Shown: piece by piece, positions 23,634 through 34,400 of the stretch | Numbering within the stretch: the stretch's first letter is position 1 | Layout: each line of letters begins with the position of its first letter | Translations under genes and position numbers: made by a program | Notes under the pieces: generated by a model | Seen by the model: only the letters and a program-made list of their open reading frames with translations | What the model was told of the DNA's origin: nothing | The model's database searches: none | DNA from: Paraspadella gotoi | Lineage: Eukaryota > Chaetognatha | Direction: 5' to 3' | Assembly (NCBI GenBank): GCA_051294375.1 | Contig: CM119265.1 | Span: 12,950,124-13,014,123 of the forward strand | DNA length: 64,000 nucleotides

Positions 23634-26600
23634 CTATGATCCAAATTCAATAGTGTCTTCCCCGATTCTTTTGTAAGTGTAATTTCCTTTTCCATCCATG
23701 TATAGAAAGAACTCGTGATAGTTCCACAGCGACTTCCGATGTGATACTGTAAACAACGTAATCCCGACCTGAATGGAAAAAAAAGTTATGTGATCTTTAC
23801 CACTCGTGTTTTGGTTAAATCTATATCTCTCTCTCTAAATTTAGTGTTGTGGTAGCACGACTTAAAGCTGTCTCACTGCTGTCCGTCCTCAGCCTCGTCT
23901 CAATGGCTGAGCAGAAGGGTAGAGTGATGAAAAGATTGAGCGATTGAACATTATTTTTTTACTGCCTATGGACATGTAATCAATGAATTTAAAATCCTTT
24001 AAAATTTTTTTAAAGCATAACAGTATAGTAAATTCAATTATTTATGTAGTAATATCCTTCTAAAATCATACAATTTTAAAATATTTTTATTTTATTTTAA
24101 AGAACAGATTTGGATTCGCCATTTTTCACCTTTCCCCCCCCCCATTTTAAATGTTGAAGACGACATAATTTTTAATAACATGTTTTATATTTTTGATTTA
24201 ACTTTTTATGAAGAATCTGAATCTTTATAAAAAGTTTTACTATTTTATAAGGATATTACTATAAATATATTGTATTTTACTATTCTGTTCCCGAGACTAT
24301 AATAACACCCACGCTTACAATTGCTTAAAGTATGAATATCACGCCTATGCCCTACTTCTCTGGTAATGCTCTAGATTCACCCACTCGCCCACTCTCAGGA
24401 TTGAGGCCCCTGGGGAGAAGTCTGGTGGGAGGATCCTGTGGCAGCACAACTTAAAGCTGCCTCACTGTTGTACGTCCTCAGCCTCGTCTCAATTGCTGAG
24501 CAGGCTAAATCCTAAAGAGTCCTGGGTTAAATCCTCGGATATCCCAGTTCTGGCTTAAATGTGACGGAGCCGGTTTAAACATGCCAGTGACCGGAGGCAG
24601 TCACTGAGGGTCCGCAGCCCCTATGCCAGTTGGTGAGATACCCTGCGCCCCGTATATCTTCCCGTTGCCATAGTATCTTCTTTCTTGCCACTTAAGAATC
24701 GTGAAGACGAAAGAGAAAATATGTCGAAATGGAAAACTGGGCGTTACCTCTTTGCAATAAGCGTACATATAACCCTCAACGTCAACGGAAACTGCCGAGG
24801 TACATTCGTCGAGAATTGCGAACTGGGGTTTGTGATAAAAAAGGCGAGCCATGGCAATACGTTGCTTCTCTCCTGTTGCAAAACATTTGATTTTAAATGA
24901 AATATCACAATTTTATAAATGAAATAAAACTAAAGGCTACAATCAAGAAAGAAAAGACTTACCTCCAGAAAGAACGTCCATCCAATCACGCTCAGTGTCC
25001 CACCCAGTAATGTCTTCTCTGTCCAATAGGTACCTAAGTTGCACTTTATCCAACAAATCCGCCAGGTCCGCGTCGCAAAGTCCCTTCGACATCACGTCGT
25101 TGACGGAGTCAGGATAAATAACCTGATCTCGCAAAGTGCCGATAGGCATGTACGGTCGTTGTGGAATGTAGAAAAGTTTCTTCTTGTCCGGTTTTGTCAG
25201 CCTACAAAAGTTTTTATGTAGTTATATCCTGGGCTTACTAGGTCAGGTGATAATCATAATGATTTGGCGGTATTTTAATCACAGGGGGAAAAATGAGCAG
25301 GAAGACACAAAAAATTATAACTAACCTTCCGCCAAATAATGGCCATAATTCTCCAAGAATCCTAAACAGTGAGCTCTTCCCACAGCCATTAGGACCACAG
25401 ATAATGACGTTGTGTCCCGAAGTGACTTCAAAATTCATTGATTTGACTAGCATATCGCCGTTTGGCGTGACCAGAGGCACACCTTCGAATCGGATAACGT
25501 GATCACGATGGAGGATTTTTCCGGATCCAGGAATTAGCGGCGAAATCTGATACGCGATTAAGGAAATGAAAAATAACTTACTGGATAATGAAAAGAGCAT
25601 TTTTTATTTGTAAAATAAATTCTTCCTGGTCGGTGATTTTTTTTCTGCTTCTTATGAGCACAAATGTAAAAAAAAAATTTCCGAAAAAAAGACCGATGGT
25701 TTTTCGAATATTACACAACCACCCTTAACCTTAACCAGTAACAACCTCTAACCCTAACTACCCCTAACCTAAACCACCCTTAACCTTAACCAACCTTAAC
25801 CTTGACTAACCCTTGACCTTAACGACCCCTAACCTTGAATAACCCTAAACTTAACCAGACTTTACTTTTTTTTCCCTGTAGTATCAAACCACAGTAATGA
25901 TATATGGGAATAGAAAAATAACCGATCGGCTCGGTTCCTGTCGTCGAAAGTAAAATGGTGTATTTTATTGAAACAAACCATTTGGAAAGTATTCTTCCTA
26001 TCGCCACCAGCGTGGTTCTCTAACTCGCGAGCTGTTGCGGTCATTGTCCTTTCGTATTTCCCCCGATTTAAGTCGTTGAGAACGTCCACAAGTGAGCTGA
26101 CTCGAGCCGTGTAACTGGGAAGAGTTTGTTGTGACATATGATGTGACAAATGCAAATTGTTTTAATTATTGCTACTTCGTACTAACCCAGCAAGCTTGGT
26201 CATTTCACGACCAGCCAAAACTAATCTCCCGATGGCTTCGGCAAGTCGAATCAACATACGACCGCTGAGGTAATATTCTTCCAACCTTGTGGACAATTGT
26301 AGCAAAATCAAATAATGATAAGATGTAATTAATAAATTATAAATAAATATTTAATAATATAATATAATATTTAACTCGCCTTTCTTTGTGCGTCTTGTCA
26401 AAATGCTTTCCGCTGTAGGCAAGAAAAGGTCGAGAAACGACAAAAAAACCAACTACAGTTGCTAAGTATTTCGCAACTATGTTGTCCACCATTCCCATTG
26501 AGAATTTGAAAGTAATAACGTCACGAAGATGATCTACTAGTCGTTTAAACACCTGCATCAGGGTTATGTGCTCCCTTTTGTTACCTGCAACAGAATCATA

Positions 26601-28118
26601 AAATTATATGCATACTTATCGAAAACGTTTATGCAAAAGCATAATTGGGGAATCCGGATGCCCAATGCATAAAAATGATTCAATTTATTTTATAACCATT
26701 AATTGGGATACTGGGTATAAGAGCATAGTGAAAGTTACGTAGGAAAATTCTAAAAGTCAATTATGAACAACATACCATCAGTGAAAAAAAAATCCATTTC
26801 ATGTTTTTTTAATTTTCGTAGTAGGCTATATTTATATTATATATATATAATAATATAATATATCCTTATGAAATCGAAAAATTTCAAAAAATATTTTTTT
26901 TAAATTTTGATTGCAGATTTGAGTTATATTTCTTTATATCAACTGTTCATGACGAATCCAAATCTGCAAAAAAATCTTACAAAAAACTATTTTGAAATTT
27001 TAATACTTATTGGATTAGTACTATGTATAAATATGGCCTACTGCGGAAATTGTATAAAATTTATAATACATTTTTTTATATATAAATGTTCTTTAGTATA
27101 ATGTTGTTCGTTCCTTCCTTTTAGAATTTTATTAAAGTTAAATTTAGAATTTTTACTACGTTTTACTGGGTATACCTTGATAAAAAGCGATTTCCTCACT
27201 ATTGGTGATGACCCTTGAATTAATGAAGCGAAATTCGCCTTCATGCTGTTGCTCCAGCATGGTCATTCTCGCTAGAGGGCGACGGAGGTGGGTAAGCAGA
27301 AAACCGGACAGCGCCAAATAACCCAACATGAGCACAGGACCCTGTGCGCCAATCGTTCCCGTCAGCTTGTAGACATAAAGTGCCACGTCCAACAGAGGCT
27401 TAGACAGGTTTGTATACAGGTCAGAAACTGAGTTGCAAAACTTTTCCACGTCTTGTGTTAAAAGTTGATCGGGATTGGCAATGCGGCTATCCATGTTGCT
27501 CATCTTGTAAAACGTAAAGCCCTGCATATACTTGGCATAAAGATGTTCCGAGAGTTTGGCGCGAAACCGAAGTTTCATCTCGTTAAGCCCAATTTTAAGG
27601 ACGTTGTTGACGAGAGCGACGACGGGCATCGACATGAAGTACTTTATCACTCGCGAACGAAACAGTGTCAAATTTTGTTCCACGATGGCGCTTTCGATGT
27701 TCGTTGTCGACTGAGGGATAAAATTATTTTTGTTGTCCTCGATATAAAACTGACTTTTTAAAAATATTTTTTAAACCTGTATCATCCAAATGTCACAATA
27801 AGTTCGGGCCATCAAGGATGCGGCAACTAAAAGAAGGTAGGCAGTCTCCTTTGAAAAAGGTGATGAAATCAAGACTTTGAGGATGGCGATTATTTGTTGT
27901 AGAAATTTCGAGTCGACGGCAGCTTTATCCTTTGACCTGCCGCCAACGACGCCGTCCACATCCTTGGCCAGAAAGACGCCAGTGTCCCGAGTCTTTCTGC
28001 GTTGGATTCCATAGGCTTTCAACCAAGCGTAACCCAGGGCCACGCCTCCGCACGCTGCTAATGCAGGCGCCTTGTATTTGTCAGCAAAAACAGCAAGTTT
28101 GCTTATTGAGGGCGCCAT
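23634..28118 (-). CDS. ABCD3: Peroxisomal ATP-binding cassette half-transporter (PMP70)
   Basis: Imports long-chain, branched and dicarboxylic acyl-CoAs into peroxisomes as a dimer. Exons: 28118-27777, 27710-27176, 26584-26380, 26285-26187, 26114-25979, 25546-25326, 25201-24963, 24872-24748, 23768-23634; 678 aa (human about 659). The membrane domain carries [11 protein letters not shown], the signature [20 protein letters not shown] and [16 protein letters not shown]. Walker A is GPNGCGKSS, the ABC signature (DVLSGG then EKQR) is split between exons 7 and 8, Walker B reads [11 protein letters not shown], and the H-loop is TVSHRKSLW. The end, GEDTIEFGS, is typical of ABCD3 rather than ABCD1, 2 or 4. 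Intron 3 (26286-26379) has a GC donor (GAAAG/GCGAGT); no GT alternative keeps phase. A strong acceptor lies 34 nt before the ATG. Confidence 0.97.
24437..24640. repeat. R14 dispersed repeat, fullest copy
   Basis: About 200 bp beginning GTGGCAGCACAACTTAAAGC and ending near GGCAGTCACTGAGGGTCCGC. The front half recurs at 23852-23920 in the same intron and at 15524-15600; the rear half recurs at about 16160-16240. No A or B box and no open frame recognised. Confidence 0.6.
25720..25955. repeat. Degenerate telomere-like (CCCTAA-type) stretch, R4-related
   Basis: A run of variants of CCCTTAACC, CCTAACC and AACCACCCT in ABCD3 intron 5, followed near 25950 by GTCGTCGAAAGTAAAAT, a diverged R4 terminus. 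Similar stretches in the window are all next to R4 ends, so this is an element core rather than telomeric DNA. Confidence 0.55.
26725..27165. mobile_element. R9: 0.44-kb inverted-repeat element, copy 1
   Basis: The left arm (GTGAAAGTTACGTAGGAAAA ... TTCTAAAAGTCAATTATGAA ... AACATACC) is matched in reverse complement by the right arm ending TTTACTACGTTTTACT. It lies in ABCD3 intron 2. A second copy in the opposite orientation is at about 32980-33545. Confidence 0.65.
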
Positions 28119-28471
28119 AGCAAAAACTGCGCGAAAGCTAAATGCCCCGGCGCTGAAAAATAAAAACAAAATAAAAAAATGGGTACCATATCACGAAAGT
28201 TAAAAAACTAAACGACAATAACTAAAATGACAGATAGCCTCCGTTCAGACTACTCTGCACATTGCAGTGAAGAAAAAATTTACAATATGGGGCAACAATT
28301 TAAGAATTTAAAAATGACGAACGATAAAGACAGGGTGTTGTGATTAACAAAAGCAGTAAAATTCTCAGTTCGTTGTTTTTATTTGTTTCTGATAGTACAA
28401 GAAATAAATTTAAATTCTTAAAAAATACGAAAGTACATTGTGAGAATATAAAAAATTCATTTCGTTTAAAT

Positions 28472-31400
28472 TTATATTCTTGGCAAACAGAACTCATCAA
28501 AATTGATTATCCTGTACTCCTGCTCAACTTCGGGCAAGTCTCGATGAAGAAGTCTTTTTTTCAGTTGGACTGGCAATGGTAAATTGTAGACGACCCGAGG
28601 TAATTCGCGACCATAGGTACCGCGCAGCCAATTAGAAACAATCGTAGCCAGGGTGGGCGGACGACTTCCACTTTCCATAAGTTCTTGCCTGAAGTCCTAA
28701 AAAAAGTCATGAAATATAATTAAAAGCGTTATTTATTCGCTAATATCCAAAGAGTAAAACCTGTATGAAAACCAACGCACCTTATCCTTTATCAAGGCTT
28801 CTGGCGGATTTTCGATAATCCACTCTTGTTCACTCTTATCATGTAGGGGATAGCCACTCTCAATTAAAAGTCGAGCTACCTCGAAATGTCCTCGGTGACA
28901 TGCAACGTAAAGTGGCGTATGTGGAGAGGAATAGAGGTATTGCACGTTATTGTAGCCGCTCTCCATCTGTTCCGTGCCGCGTGAGGGTACGTTGAGAGGG
29001 AACGCTTGAAATCTTAGCAATTGTACAAGAACTTTTAGATGTCCGCGGCAACAGGAGTACCTGAGGGATTTTAAAGGTGGATCAAGAATTACATATTTCC
29101 ATTCTGGTTGTACCAATTTCATATTATTAATATTAGTAGTTTCCAAAGAATTACCAGATAGGCGTCACGGCATAACTGTTTCGTACAGAAGGATCAGCGC
29201 CATTATCCAAAAGACAAGAAACCATGTCAATTTGACCGTGATAAGCAGCGTAATGGATGGCGCGATCTGCGTCTTTGTCAGCATTATCAATCAAATGGCG
29301 ATTAAGCGGCGCCAGCATCAATACCGCTGGCGTGTTCTGGCGAAACGCAGCGATCCCGAGAGGCGAATTTTTGTCCAGGGTAAGGCAGCATGGATCTGCT
29401 CCTAATAGAAGAGGGGTAATGCATCGAAAAAAATATTAAAAGCATAAGGATTGTCGCAATAGCATAGCAAAAATCTGGACCCATAACAAACTTTGATACT
29501 CAAAAACTAAGTTTTATATATAACTTGGTGTAATATACATAACAAATTTAAAAAATTGGTTACTTTTACTTTCGCCGACCGGGGTTAGGGTGGTTAATAG
29601 TGATTTAGGGTTCTTTTAGGGTTAAGAGGGTTTAAGGTAATATTTTTTTTTTAAATAAATATTTTTAAATGATTTTTCAAAAGCCGCCATAACCGCGGTC
29701 GGCGAAAGTAAAATATAGCCAAGTCGTAGCGTGAGCTTTGAGTTTGATTTATTAAATGAATGAATAATTTTAATATTGGTTGTACCAATTTCATACAATG
29801 ATTTGAAAGAAAGTGTAACAATTTTAAAACATTTAAAATAAAAAATTAAATGTACAAAATATTAATTTATATTAATATAAAATTACATTAAATTAAAACA
29901 ATTGAATACAATAATCAGAGGGAGAAGGAGAAGGAGAGAGAGAGAAAGAGCAAGAGGGAGAAAGAGGGAGAAAGAGAGACGAGTAACTTTCAGCTCCAGT
30001 CGCTGCAGAGCTCAACTCGTTTTTGGACGAATTAGTGACGTAGAGACTGAGAAAAAGAGTATGTTAGCTGAGCACGAACATGAGATGGCTAGAGTCTTTA
30101 AGAGTGTGAGAGTAAAATGTGAAATCTGTGGACTCGAGCTCGATAGATCCAATCGAGCTATTATAGCTCGATTGGATCTATCTAGCGCTAGGCACATGCG
30201 ACGACAGCATTAAGAGGCAGTCCCTCGTAGGACGAATGCCTGTAAAATCAAGTCAAGAAAAAGAGAAATAATTATAAAGAAAGAACTACGTACTAATTTT
30301 TATTCAAAATGTTCTAGCTAATATCTATAACGTAGCTAAATTTTTTACGCCGACAATGACGTTTATTGGGACCATCGTCCCAAAATCGATAAAAAAAAAA
30401 CAGACGTAAGACGAAAAATATTTACCTTTTTCAAGCAGCTTGGCTACAACCCCATTAAGATTACACCAGCAAGCAGAATGAAGTGCAGTATAGTGGTCAT
30501 CTGTTCGACCAAGCATGACGTCAAGGGCGTCGTTTTCAAGGAATAGATTACATGCTACGGGGACTCCATCATTACGAGTGAATACATTGATCGCATCCAT
30601 TAGCGCCGTCTCACCATAGTCGTTGCGTATATTGGGATTTGCGCCCCACTTAAGTAGCAACCTTGAAATTGCATAAATATGTACATAAAAATATAGAAAA
30701 AATTTACCACAATAAACTTGCATTTAAGTGCGTCGGTCATATAACTTTGCGAAAAACATACAAAATACAAATATTGGGTGTACTCCATTATTTAGAAATA
30801 GGGGTATCATACTATGAAGTATATTGAGAATCATTACTGTACTGGGGATACTAGTTGTTCATTATATCCTAGTTACAATAAAAAAAATTATAGACCCAAG
30901 TCTTTGAGAATTGTACCCCATTTTTGCTTGAAGTTTGGTTAAATCACCAAAATTTTATAATTATTAAAACCTTTTTAACAATCAAAAGTATGCTCATTTT
31001 CATTTTAAATATTCATTTCCAAAAGTTTTTTTATAAAAAAGTATTTTAAAACTAAAAAAATATTCAAATTGGCATTTTAAAATAATTAGTATTTGAGCAA
31101 AAATAAGAAAAATTTTAAAATTTGAGATTTTATCAAATCTTCATATCTTGTAACGGTTACTGAAAGCAAATAAGATATCAAGCTTCTCCTTCCAAATAAC
31201 CTTAAGACTACCAAGTACCAAAATTCATTAAAAATGTATTTCATAGAATTTACTTAATTGCTCACACTTCTGATATCTTATACCATATTTTATACCAAAT
31301 GTGCAAAACTATCTTGTGAGAAGACCAAAATCTAGATTTTCTATCAAAAAATCTAGATTTTTTGACAGAAAGCTAGAAAACTAATCGTTTTTGGCGAATC

Positions 31401-34400
31401 CCGGCCATCTAAACCATTTCAATATATTTTCCATGGCATGGTGACAATTTGCCATTAGAAAACACGTAGAGAATTTTGCTTTTAGGAAATAAAAATCTGT
31501 AGCCAAGACATTTGCGGTTTCTAAGTAAAAATTTTATACAATTCAATTATGATTTTCCTTTGTAATGAGTGAAGAAAGATGAAAGTCAAATTCAAGTTCC
31601 TCAATCAGAAATAAAGAGAAATTAAGCTTTTGAAATTTATATCTCTTCTAATGAAAGGTAGTCATAATTTTATACCTTATAACTTTAGCTTGGTTAATAT
31701 GTCATTCTTTGCATAGTGCTTTCCATAGATATCCATATTTGGCTAAATTTTACTTTCGCCGACCCTGGTTTTGGCGGCTTTTGAAAAACTATTTAAAGAT
31801 ATGTATTTTTTTTTAAATTTTAAAAAATATTACCTAATTACCCTAAACCCTCTGAACCATAATTATTAGGGCGTTTAAAAATAACAAAATATAACAAATC
31901 GAATAAGGTACATAGCTATTTTAGTGTAATTAAGTCTGTAGAATTTGTTGATAACCATTTTTTTATAAAGTTTCATCTTTTTTGTCGGAAATGGCGATTT
32001 TTGTAGCATATAAGGTACTACTCAAATGGAACAAACATTGTAGAGTATAAAAAACTCCAATTATTAAAATTTTATAAAAGCCATATTTAGCTTACATATT
32101 ATGAAAATAAAGACCCATATAAATATTTGGGTAAGTTTATTTACAAATTTTATATTTTATTAACTGTTTTTTAATTATATTTATTAATAAATAATAATAA
32201 AAAATAGGCAAAAATTTTTTTAAAAAATTTTTAAATTTTTATAACCGGATTTGAATTCCTTACAAAAAGTTGATATAAGAAAATATAATCCATTTTAACA
32301 AATTCTTTCATTAAGTAGGTAAAAAATATTAAAAATTATTTTTTTATTTAATTTTTTAATTTTTGGATTAAAATTTGAGGCAAAATGGTTTTTGTTTTAC
32401 AACGAATTTTTTTATTTTTCATAGAAAAAAACGGACATGTTTTGGCTTTAGTTGCAAGCCTTCTTCAGCGTTAAACAATTAAAATTATAGTTTTTCTGAA
32501 TTTTGATCAACTTTTAATCAACTTTGATATAATTTTGATATAAAAATTATTTTTTCTTATATCAACTTTTTGCAAGGAATACAAATCCAGGAATAATTTT
32601 TTTTAATTTTTTTTTTAATTTTAAATTAATTTTTATTCATAATTATTAATAAACATAATTAACTTTTTATAAAATATAAAATTTAAAAATAAACTTACCA
32701 AAATATTTTTATAAGTCTTTATTTTTATATTTCAAAAGCTCATATTAATTTTATAAAATTTTAATAATTTAATTTATCATAACTTATAATGGTTTTGCTA
32801 TTTTATTACAATTTTATATATATTAAAAATCGTCATTTTTGACAAGAAAGATAAAATCATACAAAAAATGGTCATCACCATCGAATTCTACAGACTAGTT
32901 TACCCTAAAATAGCTATGTACCTTATTCGATTTGTTATATTTGTTATATTTTATTATTTTTAAATGCCCTACTAACTACTAAGGCGTAGTAAAATTCCTA
33001 AGTTTAACTTTAATTAAAATTCTAAAAGTGAGGAATGAACAACATTATACTTATAAACATTTATGTATAAAAAAAATTTCTAATAAATTTTATAATTTAT
33101 ACTAGTACTAAACCAATAAATGTTAAAATTTCAAAACAGTTTTTTCTAAGATTTTTTGACAGATTTGGATTCGTCATAAAAAGTTGATAAAAAGAAAGAA
33201 AACTCTTTTTGAAAAATTCCTTCATTAAATAGGTCAAAAATTAGAAAAAGCTTTATTTTAAGCTGAAAATTAACTTTTTATATATTAAATATAGTTTTTT
33301 AAATTTTTTAACTCACTTAATGAAAGAATTTTTAAAAATGATTTATATTTTCTTTTGACGAGGAATTCAAATCTGCAATCAAAATTAAGAAAAGCCTATT
33401 TTGAAATTTTTCGATTTTATAAGGAGAGTACTATATATAAATATAGCCTACTGCGAAAATTAAAAAACAAAATTAATTTTTTTTACAAACTAATGTTCAC
33501 TGATGGTATGTTGTTCATAATTGACTTTTAGAATTTTTGTATGTAACTTTCACTACGCCTTACTAACTATCCCTAACCCTAAACCACCCCTAAACTACCC
33601 TTAACTAGTGGTAGCCGACCAAATTCAAATTTTAATAGAAACAGCATTAAACTAATCCATTATTGGTATTAGTTATTGTGTTAAAATATTTTTTGCAAAA
33701 AAGTCCCGAACCATGAGTAATTTGTTAATTAAAATTATTTTATTGCTATATAATGTCCAAAAATTTTTTTGGATATTTGAAATTTTTTAAATTGATTCTG
33801 ATAGAACTCAAAAAGTTAACTAAAAATATAATTACAACTTTTTAAAATGTTGATGTTTTATTATTTTATCCATTTTTCTCAGAAATGTATGAAGTTTCAT
33901 TTGGGAAAGTTCACAAATTAAACTTCTGACCCACCCCTTTGACAAAGTTTGGCTTCAAACCATCTTTTTCCCTTTACAGTTACAGCAAAAAAAAACAAAC
34001 AAAAAAACAAAAAAACCTAAATGATATAATAATTATTCATAAAAAACGTGAATATCTTGTCTAAAGATTTCTCTTTTCAAAAAGTAAAAATCTTTACACG
34101 TTTTTGCACAGACGGACAGACAGAGATGTACATCATTTTTTTTTTTGCATAATTTATATAATTCTGTGTTCTGACATGATATAAGTGATTTATAGAGTCG
34201 GGATCTGCTGATAAGCAATTCAGACTAAAAAGAAAAATAAAGCGAGCTCTAGGGACAAGAGGCTTTCGGAATCTCATAATTTGAAGTCCCATTTATAATG
34301 CTAGCATACCGTAATCCCGTTTGTAATTTTAAAAAAGTGAAATTTCCCTTTCATTTCTAAACTAAAAACGAGGTTAGAAAATTCTCTGGAGATGAGTAAT

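Larger units (their letters stand above)
29446..30400 (+). repeat. R5 repeat, diverged copy with nested insertions
   Basis: The start block (AAAAGCATAAGGATTGTCGC, 29446) and end block (ACGCCGACAATGACGTTTAT, near 30345) match R5. The middle (29890-30260) keeps the GA-rich run, the GCTGCAGAGCTCA stretch and GAATTAGTGACGTAGAGA. An R4 element (29564-29713) and a solo SINE-A tail (29748-29794) are inserted between. It ends close to the ankyrin exon at 30426. Confidence 0.65.

Noticed and set aside
25720-25860. Possible interstitial telomere
   Set aside because: The repeat is too irregular and, like the other such stretches here, sits next to R4 element ends; better explained as an element core.
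29902-30213. Arg/Glu-rich 103-codon plus frame
   Set aside because: Its first half is translation of a GA microsatellite in a diverged R5 repeat. The zinc-finger-like end is noted as a finding, but there is no evidence that it is a gene.
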